Of a stretch of 64,000 bases of DNA, positions 27,983-36,501 are shown in pieces. The translations under genes and the position numbers were made by a program. Origin of the DNA: Draconibacterium sediminis (GTDB lineage: Bacteria; Bacteroidota; Bacteroidia; Bacteroidales; Prolixibacteraceae); contig NZ_JRHC01000001.1 in NCBI RefSeq assembly GCF_000949475.1, forward strand, positions 1 to 64,000, given 5' to 3'. The notes under the pieces were generated by a model. The model saw only the letters and a list, made by a program, of their open reading frames with translations. It ran no database searches and had not been told where the DNA came from. The stretch's first letter is position 1, and each line of letters starts with the position of its first letter.

Positions 27983-28762
27983 ATGAAGAATGTTGCAGTA
28001 ATAACCGGTGCATCTACCGGAATTGGCCGGGAGCTGGCCCACATACATGCCGAAAAAGGCGGCGACCTGGTAATTGTTGCCCGAAGCAAAGACAAGCTGG
28101 AAGCACTAAAAAAGGAGCTGGAAACTAAACACTCCATAAAGGTTTATGTGATTGCGAAAGATTTAGGTTTGCCCGAATCGCCAAAAGAAGTTTACGATGA
28201 AATTAAAAAGGTAGGCATCGAAACAGAGATCCTGATTAATAACGCCGGTTTTGGAGGAGTTGGCGTTTTCCACGAGCTGAATTACGAACAACACATGGCC
28301 ATGATCAATCTGAATATTACTTCGCTAACTGCCATGACCCGCTTGTTCCTGCCCGATTTTGTAGCGCGCAACTCCGGTAAAATTCTGAACACCTCATCAA
28401 CGGCCAGTTTAATGCCCGGCCCTTTGCAAGCGGTTTACTTTGCCACAAAAGCTTATGTGACTTCATTCAGCAATGCCCTATCAGCAGAGCTTGCCGATAC
28501 CAATGTTACCGTTACCAACCTGATGCCCGGTGCCACCGAAACCGAATTTGGCGCCTCATCGGGAATGGACAAAACAGCGATGTTCAAAAAAACAGCAAGC
28601 GCGCGCAAAGTTGCCGAAGCCGGCTATAACGCGATGCTAAAAGGAAAAATCGACGTAGTGTCGGGATTAACGACAGCACAAAAAATAATGATCTCGGGAA
28701 TTCCGTTTATGCCCAAAAAGCTACTTTTAAAAATTGTAAAAAGCATGCAACAACCCAAATAA
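27983..28762 (+). CDS. Short-chain dehydrogenase/reductase (SDR)
   Basis: A 259-residue classical SDR: cofactor motif TGASTGIGRELA near the start, NNAGFGG, and the catalytic Ser plus YFATK pair with the expected spacing. Its similarity to DltE/YqjQ-like Bacteroidota SDRs is general; the substrate is unknown. It is the first gene of a tight operon, with the metallophosphoesterase starting 4 bases after its stop. Confidence 0.92.
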   Translation: MKNVAVITGASTGIGRELAHIHAEKGGDLVIVARSKDKLEALKKELETKHSIKVYVIAKDLGLPESPKEVYDEIKKVGIETEILINNAGFGGVGVFHELNYEQHMAMINLNITSLTAMTRLFLPDFVARNSGKILNTSSTASLMPGPLQAVYFATKAYVTSFSNALSAELADTNVTVTNLMPGATETEFGASSGMDKTAMFKKTASARKVAEAGYNAMLKGKIDVVSGLTTAQKIMISGIPFMPKKLLLKIVKSMQQPK

Positions 28763-28765
28763 ACT

Positions 28766-29872
28766 ATGAAACAGATATTTCCCTGGTTAATATTTATTGT
28801 TTTTATCGCATTTCTGGTTGGGGCGAATATGTACCTGGCTAAACGATTTTCGTTCTATTTTGAATTGCCAACAACGCGTTACCTTTATATAACTTTTGGT
28901 GCCTTAACCGTGTTTATGATTGCCGGCATTGCCACAACCACCAATACACAGGCGGCTTTTGGTAATATAATCTACATAGCGGCATCGATAGTAATGGGCT
29001 TTTTACTGTATCTGTTACTTTCGGTTGCGGTTGTCGATCTGGTGAATATTTTTACAAAATCAGTTCCCCGATTGTTGGGAATCTCCGCCCTTTCGCTGGC
29101 TGTTTTTATTACTGCTGCCGGAATTGTTAACGCTCAGTACCGAAGAATTAGCGAAGTAGAAATTCCGATGAAAGGGCTAACGAGCGAAATTAAGGTTGCT
29201 CATCTCTCCGATGTTCACATCGGGCATTTCTGGGGGCCAAAAACACTGCAAAAAATAGTAGACAAAACCAACGCCCAAAACCCGGATGTGGTTTTTATTA
29301 CCGGCGACCTTTTTGATGGCAAAATCCGCTTAAACAGCAAAAGTCTGGAGCCGTTAAAACAAATGAATGCGCCGGTTTATTTTATCGAAGGAAACCACGA
29401 TGGTTATTCGGGCGCCAAAGAAGTGAAAGATAATCTGCGTGAAATTGGCGTTACCGTTTTGGAAAACGAGGTGACCCATTTTAACCAGATTCAAATTATT
29501 GGTCTTAACCATATGCGGGCTGATAACAGCCAACAGGAAATTCCTGAAAGAAGGAAGCGGCCAAGCATCCGTTCCGTTTTGGACGAACTAAACCTTTTCC
29601 CCGGAAAACCAACTGTTTTGCTGCATCACAGCCCCGATGGAATTGAGTTTGCCAATCAACATGGTGTTGATCTTTACCTGGCCGGGCACACACACAACGG
29701 TCAGTTATTCCCGTTTAATTTTGTTGTGAGCATGGTTTACAAATACAACAAAGGACTGGGCGATTACAAAGGAACCCGCATTTATACCTCGCAGGGAGTG
29801 GGCACTTTTGGCCCGCCAATGCGCGTAGGAACCAAAAGCGAAATCGTAATTTTGAAACTAAAACCCGAATAA
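28766..29872 (+). CDS. Membrane-anchored metallophosphoesterase (YkuE-like)
   Basis: A 368-residue protein. Four hydrophobic segments occupy about the first 125 residues, followed by a calcineurin-like phosphoesterase domain with all five motifs: HLSDVHIGH, ITGDLFDG, EGNHDG, LLHHSPDG and LAGHTHNGQ. YkuE-type relatives act on lipid or nucleotide phosphoesters at the membrane; the substrate here is not known. It sits between the SDR and the epimerase-like gene with gaps of only 4 and 2 bases. Confidence 0.92.
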   Translation: MKQIFPWLIFIVFIAFLVGANMYLAKRFSFYFELPTTRYLYITFGALTVFMIAGIATTTNTQAAFGNIIYIAASIVMGFLLYLLLSVAVVDLVNIFTKSVPRLLGISALSLAVFITAAGIVNAQYRRISEVEIPMKGLTSEIKVAHLSDVHIGHFWGPKTLQKIVDKTNAQNPDVVFITGDLFDGKIRLNSKSLEPLKQMNAPVYFIEGNHDGYSGAKEVKDNLREIGVTVLENEVTHFNQIQIIGLNHMRADNSQQEIPERRKRPSIRSVLDELNLFPGKPTVLLHHSPDGIEFANQHGVDLYLAGHTHNGQLFPFNFVVSMVYKYNKGLGDYKGTRIYTSQGVGTFGPPMRVGTKSEIVILKLKPE

Positions 29873-29873
29873 T

Positions 29874-30542
29874 ATGAATGTCATTATTACCGGCGCCACC
29901 GGGATGGTAGGAAAAGGTGTTTTACTCGAATGTCTCGATCATGAAGCCGTTGAAAAGGTTTTGGTAATCGGAAGAAATCCGGTTGATACTTCACACCCGA
30001 AACTGGAAGAACTCATTCACAACGATTTTTCCGATTTCTCAACAGTAAAAGCGCGACTTGCCGGTTACGACGCCTGTTTCCTGTGTATGGGAATCAGTTC
30101 GGTTGGGATGAAAGAAAACGATTTCAAAAAGGTCACTTATGACTATACGCTTTCGCTTGCAAGGGAATTGTTCCCGCTCAACCCGGAAATGACAATCACT
30201 TATGTTTCGGGCGAAGGAACCGACTCCTCAGAAAAAGGCAGAGTAATGTGGGCGCGTGTAAAAGGCCGAACCGAAAACGACCTGATTAAACTGGGATTTA
30301 AACAAGCCTTTATGTTTCGCCCGGGATTGATCATTCCCTTGCGCGGAATTAAATCGCGAACCAAGGCCTACCAGTTTGTCTACGATTATTTTATGTGGCT
30401 GGTGCGACTATTTAAAGCGGTGGCGCCAAATGCCGTGGTAAACACCACGCAAGTTGGCAAAGCGATGATCAATGCGGCACTGTATGGCTATTCTTCCGTA
30501 ATTATTAAACCAAAAGACATTATTCAACTGGCTGAGAAATAA
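29874..30542 (+). CDS. NAD(P)-binding epimerase/reductase-like protein
   Basis: A 222-residue Rossmann protein beginning MNVIITGATGMVGKGVLLECL, the nucleotide-binding glycine motif. It is shorter than sugar epimerases, without the YxxxK catalytic pair, and resembles NAD(P)H-binding oxidoreductases of the atypical SDR group (YwnB/HTATIP2-like). TYVSGEGTDSSEKGRVMWARVKG near residue 105 is the conserved middle segment. It starts 2 bases after the metallophosphoesterase stop and ends the operon. Confidence 0.88.
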   Translation: MNVIITGATGMVGKGVLLECLDHEAVEKVLVIGRNPVDTSHPKLEELIHNDFSDFSTVKARLAGYDACFLCMGISSVGMKENDFKKVTYDYTLSLARELFPLNPEMTITYVSGEGTDSSEKGRVMWARVKGRTENDLIKLGFKQAFMFRPGLIIPLRGIKSRTKAYQFVYDYFMWLVRLFKAVAPNAVVNTTQVGKAMINAALYGYSSVIIKPKDIIQLAEK

Positions 30543-30656
30543 AAATCAGTTCATTTTCGCTTCATTTCTGAGATAATATCCTCTTTTTAAAGTAAAAGCA
30601 GGATTGGTTTATTTCATTCGTACTAAGTAAATAATTTTTTTTACTAGCTTTACTGC

Positions 30657-30678
30657 ATTATTAAAATATTTTAATAAT
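30657..30678. promoter_or_regulatory. Perfect 22-bp AT-only palindrome before the transglutaminase start
   Basis: ATTATTAAAATATTTTAATAAT reads the same on both strands and ends 6 bases before the ATG at 30685. It would lie in the 5' leader and form a weak all-A/U hairpin over the ribosome binding region, or be a protein-binding site. Being AT-only in AT-rich DNA, chance is not excluded. Confidence 0.4.
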
Positions 30679-30684
30679 CATAAA

Positions 30685-31968
30685 ATGAACAAACTTTATC
30701 TCATTGGCATTCTACTACTGTTTACGTGGTCGTGCACAACCAACTACCCCAACATTCCTCAACAGTATCATTCGCTTTTAGACTCAGCGCTGATTAAAGC
30801 CGGCGACAATGCTCCCGAAATGGAAAAAGCTTTGGCAGAATCGGCGAAAGAACAAAAAGAAGGTATGGCATTTCTGATCAGTTACATGCCCGAACGTGAT
30901 CTTACCACATTAACGGCCGACTTTCTGCTCGAAAATGTAGATTATGCCTACAAGGCTCGCGAGAAATACGACTGGTGCAACAACCTCCCGGATTCTGTGT
31001 TTTTTAACGAGGTACTTCCATACGCCAACGTTTCGGAAGATCGCGATGTGTGGCGAAAAGACTTTTACGAACGTTTTGCCAAGTACGCCGATAATTCAGA
31101 CAATATGGTTGAGGCCATTATGTCGATTGCCCGCAATATTAAAGACGAAGTGGATGTGGAATACAACACCAAACGTTCAAAAGTAGACATCAGCCCTTTG
31201 CAAGCCATGAAAGAACACATGGCCACCTGCACAGGTTTGTCGATTTTACTTACCGATGCCTACCGCGCTGTTGGAATTCCTTCGCGCCTTGCCGGCACCG
31301 CTATGTGGACCAACTACAAAGGAAACCACACCTGGAGCGAAGTTTGGATTGATGGCAAGTGGCAGTTTATTGAATATTATCCTGATACCTTAAATCAATC
31401 GTGGTTTGTTGCCGACGCGGGAAAAGCCGATCCCGACAACATGCTGCACTGGATTTATGCTGCTTCGTACAAACCAACCGGAATGCCATACTATGCAGCA
31501 GTTGACGCCCCTTACATTATGCAGGTGGTTGATACGAATAAACTGCCCGAGCACATACGGCCACGATTTGAAGAAATGAAAAATGAGGCAACGGACATTG
31601 CGCCGTACATTTGGGGACATAACGTAACTCAACGTTACATCGATATTTATCAGGAATCCATTAAAAACAGTAAACTGAATGACAACGAATTGATGGCCAA
31701 CATCGTTGTTTTTGCTGATAAAGACACATCTGTTAGCGAATCACGACTGAGTTGCCGGGTTGACGTTTTTGAAGGCGATAAAAACATCAATTTTGGTTAT
31801 TCGCCACGTAAAACCGACGACATGAACCAGTTCCTTCAGTTAAAATTGAAGAAGGAATCCAACTACCGCTTTGTGGTCTCGAATCCTGAAAAACAGATCA
31901 AACAAGAATTTACTTTGGTTACTGAAAACACGCCCACACAAGACATTCAACTTATTTTATCTAACTAG
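30685..31968 (+). CDS. Transglutaminase-like lipoprotein
   Basis: A 427-residue protein with a lipoprotein signal (LLFTWSC, Cys 17). The transglutaminase-like papain-fold core is seen in ATCTGLSILLTDAYRAVGIPSR (catalytic Cys region), KGNHTWSEVWIDGKWQFIEYYPD (catalytic His and Asp regions). Such exported proteins usually act as cysteine proteases or amidases rather than cross-linkers. The C-terminal 100 residues look like a beta-sandwich. The PNGase F-like gene starts 15 bases downstream, so the pair is an operon likely acting on the same glycoprotein or peptide substrates. Confidence 0.9.
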   Translation: MNKLYLIGILLLFTWSCTTNYPNIPQQYHSLLDSALIKAGDNAPEMEKALAESAKEQKEGMAFLISYMPERDLTTLTADFLLENVDYAYKAREKYDWCNNLPDSVFFNEVLPYANVSEDRDVWRKDFYERFAKYADNSDNMVEAIMSIARNIKDEVDVEYNTKRSKVDISPLQAMKEHMATCTGLSILLTDAYRAVGIPSRLAGTAMWTNYKGNHTWSEVWIDGKWQFIEYYPDTLNQSWFVADAGKADPDNMLHWIYAASYKPTGMPYYAAVDAPYIMQVVDTNKLPEHIRPRFEEMKNEATDIAPYIWGHNVTQRYIDIYQESIKNSKLNDNELMANIVVFADKDTSVSESRLSCRVDVFEGDKNINFGYSPRKTDDMNQFLQLKLKKESNYRFVVSNPEKQIKQEFTLVTENTPTQDIQLILSN

Positions 31969-31983
31969 TTCAGCTAACAATCC

Positions 31984-33909
31984 ATGAAGAAACTTATTGT
32001 ATTTCTAACGCTACTTATTGCAGCACAGCAATTGCTGGCACAGCCCACAAACGTAGTTACACACAACAAAGTCCTGATTAATACTGATCCGTCGCAAGGC
32101 GTTAAAAGTTTTGTAAAGTGGGGTGAATTTCCTTCAGCTGACAAAGAAATCAGGAGAATCGTTTTAAACCTGACACTTGCCTATCCCGAGGACCGTGCCA
32201 TTGCCCACTGGGATTATATGGACCGCGTGAAGATTTTGCGAAAAGGAGGAGTTAACGGCGAAATGATCGACTACGAAATTGGCCGTATGCTAACTCCGTA
32301 CGGCAGCAATTTTAAAGAAGGCTGGAGTTACACCTGGAGTATTGATGTTACCGACTTTCAGGCTTTTTTGCGTGACAGTGTGGAGATTGAATACATTCAC
32401 TCGGGTTACGAATCGCCCGATTTGGGTTGGGATTTAACCCTTGATTTCGACATTACTTTTGGCCCGCAGGTGGCCGATTTTATTTCTGTTGAAAAAATGT
32501 GGGACGGCAATTTTCGTTATGGCGATCCGGAAGATCCCATTGAAAAACAGCTTTCGCCAAAAACGATTTCTACTGACGAAAATGCTGATTTTGCACGTTT
32601 TCGCATTCAGCATACCGGACACGGAATGGATGAACCAAGCGGTTGCAGCGAATTTTGCAGCCGTTGGCGCGAGTTAAAGTTCGACGGAGAAGTGGTGGAT
32701 CACCGCGACATGTGGAAAGACTGTGGCAATAATCCGCTATATCCGCAGGGTGGTACCTGGATTTTCGATCGTGCTTACTGGTGCCCCGGCGACTTGCAAG
32801 TGCCTGATGTGGTTGATATTCCCCTGACAAAAGGAAGCCACGAACTCGACCTCGATATGGAACCGTTTACGGCCGTTAACAAAGATCAACCCCGCGAGCA
32901 AATCACTTCGTTCCTATTCCAATATGCCACACCAAATAAAGAAAACGATGTGGCCATTGAGGAAATTATTGCACCAAACCGGAAAGACAATTACAACCGT
33001 TTTAATCCTCGCGGTTTCAGCCCGCTCATCAAAATACGAAACCTGGGTAGTCGCGATTTAAAAAAGCTGAAGATCATTTATTCAACTAAAGGATTTGAAG
33101 AGAAAACCTATCAATGGAAAGGCAACCTTGGTTTTTATGAAGCTGCTATTATTTCGTTGCCGGGAGAAATAGATATGAAGGAAGGTTTAAACACCTTTTC
33201 TGTAATTCTGGAAGAACCCAATGGCAAAGAAGACGAATGGGATGGCGATAACAATATGAATGTTGAGTTTGAAAGCATCCCGACAATCCCATCGGAATTT
33301 GTGGTGGAATTTATGACCAACAACAAACCCGAGGATAACTGGGTGCATGTTGTTAGCAGCAGCTACGACACTGTTTATTCCAAAACACCAGAAATGCTCG
33401 ATTCGGCCACAACTTACATCGATACTCTTGAATTGGAAGAAGGCAACTATTTCCTGAATTTGGTAGATACTGCTGGCGAAGGACTGGAGTTTTGGTTTCT
33501 GGCCGATGCCGGTTACGGGCGTTTACGTTTAAAAGATACCGAAGGAAACCTCATCCATTTATTTGAAAGCGACTGCGGAAACGGACAGTTTTATGCCTTT
33601 AAAACTGATGACGATTTTAAGGTGGACACCACAATTTCGCACCTGTCGGTAAATATTTACCCGCGCATGGTTAAAGATTACGCCACTATTTATACCACCA
33701 CCAACAAACCATCAACACTAAAAGTGCGCATTACAAAAGATGGCGAATACATTGAAACACATGAGTACACCAACATTAAAGATGCTCAAACCGGTGTTGA
33801 CCTGCGTCATTTGCAGGATGGACGTTATGTGATGGAGATATATGTTGATGGTGAACACAAAATGAACAGGCGTTTTAACAAGGTGCCGGAAAGCGGATTC
33901 AGAAATTAA
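31984..33909 (+). CDS. PNGase F-like secreted glycosylasparaginase (peptide-N-glycosidase family)
   Basis: A 641-residue protein with a signal peptide (to about residue 19). Residues about 55-160 match the PNGase F N-terminal domain (HWDYMDRVKIL, DYEIGRMLTPYG, WDLTLDFDITFGP) and about 195-325 the C-terminal domain (IQHTGHGMDEPSGCSEFC, DRAYWCPG). Aligned by eye with the Elizabethkingia enzyme, D60 corresponds to D77 and E206 to E223, both kept; the E118 position seems to be His (139), though that alignment is uncertain. An added C-terminal half of about 300 residues ends in a region resembling a type IX sorting domain. It should release N-glycans from glycoproteins. Second gene of an operon with the transglutaminase-like lipoprotein. 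Confidence 0.88.
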   Translation: MKKLIVFLTLLIAAQQLLAQPTNVVTHNKVLINTDPSQGVKSFVKWGEFPSADKEIRRIVLNLTLAYPEDRAIAHWDYMDRVKILRKGGVNGEMIDYEIGRMLTPYGSNFKEGWSYTWSIDVTDFQAFLRDSVEIEYIHSGYESPDLGWDLTLDFDITFGPQVADFISVEKMWDGNFRYGDPEDPIEKQLSPKTISTDENADFARFRIQHTGHGMDEPSGCSEFCSRWRELKFDGEVVDHRDMWKDCGNNPLYPQGGTWIFDRAYWCPGDLQVPDVVDIPLTKGSHELDLDMEPFTAVNKDQPREQITSFLFQYATPNKENDVAIEEIIAPNRKDNYNRFNPRGFSPLIKIRNLGSRDLKKLKIIYSTKGFEEKTYQWKGNLGFYEAAIISLPGEIDMKEGLNTFSVILEEPNGKEDEWDGDNNMNVEFESIPTIPSEFVVEFMTNNKPEDNWVHVVSSSYDTVYSKTPEMLDSATTYIDTLELEEGNYFLNLVDTAGEGLEFWFLADAGYGRLRLKDTEGNLIHLFESDCGNGQFYAFKTDDDFKVDTTISHLSVNIYPRMVKDYATIYTTTNKPSTLKVRITKDGEYIETHEYTNIKDAQTGVDLRHLQDGRYVMEIYVDGEHKMNRRFNKVPESGFRN

Positions 33910-33958
33910 TGATCTGAAGAATTTATTCGCGCAAACCTTATCGCATTCAGCGCTGGGA

Positions 33959-33998
33959 AACAGGCAATTGGAGCACTATTCCGATTGCCTGTTTTTTT
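33959..33998 (+). terminator. Terminator after the PNGase F-like gene
   Basis: The arms AACAGGCAAT (33959-33968) and ATTGCCTGTT (33983-33992) form a perfect 10-bp stem, followed by a run of T. It closes the transglutaminase/PNGase F-like operon before the GAF protein. Confidence 0.9.
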
Positions 33999-34027
33999 AT
34001 TGCCGTATTTTTGCTCCGTAATCCGAC

Positions 34028-36493
34028 ATGAAATTGCAGGCAACAGAACCTTCACAAGTAGTAAAACGTTATTCTTCTCGAAAGCATTTAGAACAATATA
34101 TTCATCCTACTCAAATCAACCCGATGAAAACAGAAAAACAGATTAATTGCCCATTCTCTCAAATCCCCTTTCGTTCAGTACTTAGTTTTGAACTACTTAT
34201 AAAGGATATCGAGCGAATTGGAGTGATGACCAATCACCCGATGAAAGATCTGGCAAATAGCACGCTGAATGCTTTGAACAGGGTTCCTGAGCTAAAAAAA
34301 CCAATACGCAACACCACCCTGCTTGATGAAAACAAGGATCTGGTGAATCAATTGATGGTGTTTGTAATAAATCCGTTGCGCCACCAAAACAGCATGGAAG
34401 CATGCACTGCTCCGTTTGGGCAAGAACCATTTTTTGCCACCGATTTAATGAAAAACAGCCTTAGCTGCTCACATAAATTACTTGAAATTGCCAAAGGGGG
34501 CGAGCAGGATCTTTCGCTGATTTCTAAATTGTATCAGGCTTATCTGTTGATACTCGAGAAATTTTACAACTATAAAATCGACGTCGATCTTCCTTTCACT
34601 TATCGGCTTGCCGACACAAAAGAAGGCTACATTAAGTACATCCGAAAACAAGTAACAACCGATTATGTACAAGTACGTGAATTAAAAAAGCACGCAAAAC
34701 TTTCATCGGAAGACATTACCAAACTGCTGGATAACACCGAGGATCTGGAGTTGTGGAACGAGATAATTCCCTTGGAGAATTTTGAATTTTCGGGCTTTAT
34801 TCATTTCAACCTGATTGATATTACGCAGGATTTTGTGATTTCGCAGCTGAAAACCGATTTGCTTGACAAAAAAACCATTGAAACAAACGAAGGTTTTGAA
34901 GTGCTGCAAAAACGGATGCGTGCCTTGTTCGACAATCCAAAGTTAAAATTCGGAATGGCAGTGGCGCCCGATGAAGATGCAAACATGAATCTGAACCTCA
35001 TTTGGGATACCATTATTCCCCGCTCGCAGCTGAAATGCGATCAGTATCTGGGCACAATCTACGAACAGGCGTTCAGAGAAAACCGCATCATCAACACACC
35101 CGATCTTACAAAATTACCACAGGATGTTGTTATTCAGAATTTGCTGGATGCGGGCATCAGAAGCCTGGCAATTGTTCCGCTGTTTATCGACAAAACTCCG
35201 GTTGGAATGCTGGAGTTTGCCTGTACAAAACCAAACAGCATAAGTATGATGCAAGTAAAGCGACTTTACGATGTATTCCCCACTTTTGCGCTGGCCCTGA
35301 AACGATCGAAAGAAGAATGGAACGACAAAATCAGAGCGGTTATACAGGATCAGTTCACGGCTATTCACCCCACTGTTGAGTGGCGTTTTCGCGAAGCGGT
35401 TGGTCACTTTCTTTCTGAAAACAAGAACGGTGGGAAAACGGCGGTTGAATCGATTGTTTTCAACGATGTGGTGCCTATTTACGGCGCTTCCGATGTACGC
35501 GGTTCATCGCTGGAACGTAACCTCGCTATCCGGGCCGACCTCTCGGAGCAACTAAAACATGCACGTGAAATTCTGGACTTTGCCCGCCAAATTAGAGAAA
35601 TGCCTTTGCTTGATGATCTCTGTTTTAACATCCAGCAAAATATCGATACCGTTCAAAACGGACTAAAAGCCGGAGATGAAGTTGTTCTTATTGAATTTCT
35701 GACAAAAGAAGTTGATCCTTTTTTGGGCTTGCTGAAAGACCGTTTTTCAGAACTTGAAGAACCGGTAACAGACTATTTTAATTCGCTTGATCCGCACCTG
35801 AATGTAGTGTATAAAAAGCGGAAAGAATTTGAGGAAAGCCTGACGCTGATTAACCAAGAGGTTAGTGAAATAATTGAAACCGAGCAGGTAAAAGCCCAGG
35901 AAGTTTTTCCGCATTATTTTGAAAAATACCGTACCGATGGCATTGAATACAACGCTTATATTGGTCAGTCGCTGGTAAAAGGATTAACGTATAACGACAT
36001 TTATTTGAAGAATATTCGCTTGTGGCAACTGCTTGTAAAAGTTAAAATTGCACGTAGGATAACATTGCTGCAACCCCGGCTGGCAACAAAGCTCGATATT
36101 ACACAACTCATTTTGGTTCATTCCAATCCACTGAGTATTGCTTTCAGGCAGGACGAGAAAAAGTTTGACGTAGCAGGTGCCTACAACATACGTTACGAGA
36201 TTACCAAAAAACGCATTGATAAAGCGCGGATTAAAGGCTCCAAAGAAAGGGTAACCCAACCGGGAAAAATTGCTGTTATTTACTCGCATGCCGATGAAAT
36301 AAGAGATTACAAAAAGTACATCGACTACATGATTGCAAAGGGTTTACTAACCAACAACATTGAAGATGTGGAACTGGAAGATTTGGCAGGAGCATCAGGA
36401 TTGCGGTCACTGCGCGTTGAAGTTAATCTCAGCGACTTAACACCAAACCAAATTGAAAACTCAGAAATTGCCCAAATTATTAGCGGAAACTAA
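34028..36493 (+). CDS. Large cytoplasmic GAF-domain protein, function unknown
   Basis: An 821-residue protein without signal peptide or membrane segment. The start is either the ATG at 34028 or, more likely, the ATG at 34124 (MKTEKQINCPFSQIPFRSVLSFE). A GAF-type sensory fold is seen at about residues 310-420 (IPRSQLKCDQYLGTIYEQAF, AIVPLFIDKTPVGMLEFAC). About 440-640 is helical, with coiled-coil-like stretches (EFEESLTLINQEVSEIIETEQV). The C-terminal part shows no enzymatic output domain: no histidine kinase, GGDEF or phosphatase motif. It is found in this form in Bacteroidota; its role is unknown. It is monocistronic, behind a terminator and ahead of convergent genes. Confidence 0.82.
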   Translation: MKLQATEPSQVVKRYSSRKHLEQYIHPTQINPMKTEKQINCPFSQIPFRSVLSFELLIKDIERIGVMTNHPMKDLANSTLNALNRVPELKKPIRNTTLLDENKDLVNQLMVFVINPLRHQNSMEACTAPFGQEPFFATDLMKNSLSCSHKLLEIAKGGEQDLSLISKLYQAYLLILEKFYNYKIDVDLPFTYRLADTKEGYIKYIRKQVTTDYVQVRELKKHAKLSSEDITKLLDNTEDLELWNEIIPLENFEFSGFIHFNLIDITQDFVISQLKTDLLDKKTIETNEGFEVLQKRMRALFDNPKLKFGMAVAPDEDANMNLNLIWDTIIPRSQLKCDQYLGTIYEQAFRENRIINTPDLTKLPQDVVIQNLLDAGIRSLAIVPLFIDKTPVGMLEFACTKPNSISMMQVKRLYDVFPTFALALKRSKEEWNDKIRAVIQDQFTAIHPTVEWRFREAVGHFLSENKNGGKTAVESIVFNDVVPIYGASDVRGSSLERNLAIRADLSEQLKHAREILDFARQIREMPLLDDLCFNIQQNIDTVQNGLKAGDEVVLIEFLTKEVDPFLGLLKDRFSELEEPVTDYFNSLDPHLNVVYKKRKEFEESLTLINQEVSEIIETEQVKAQEVFPHYFEKYRTDGIEYNAYIGQSLVKGLTYNDIYLKNIRLWQLLVKVKIARRITLLQPRLATKLDITQLILVHSNPLSIAFRQDEKKFDVAGAYNIRYEITKKRIDKARIKGSKERVTQPGKIAVIYSHADEIRDYKKYIDYMIAKGLLTNNIEDVELEDLAGASGLRSLRVEVNLSDLTPNQIENSEIAQIISGN

Positions 36494-36501
36494 AAAAAGG
36501 T

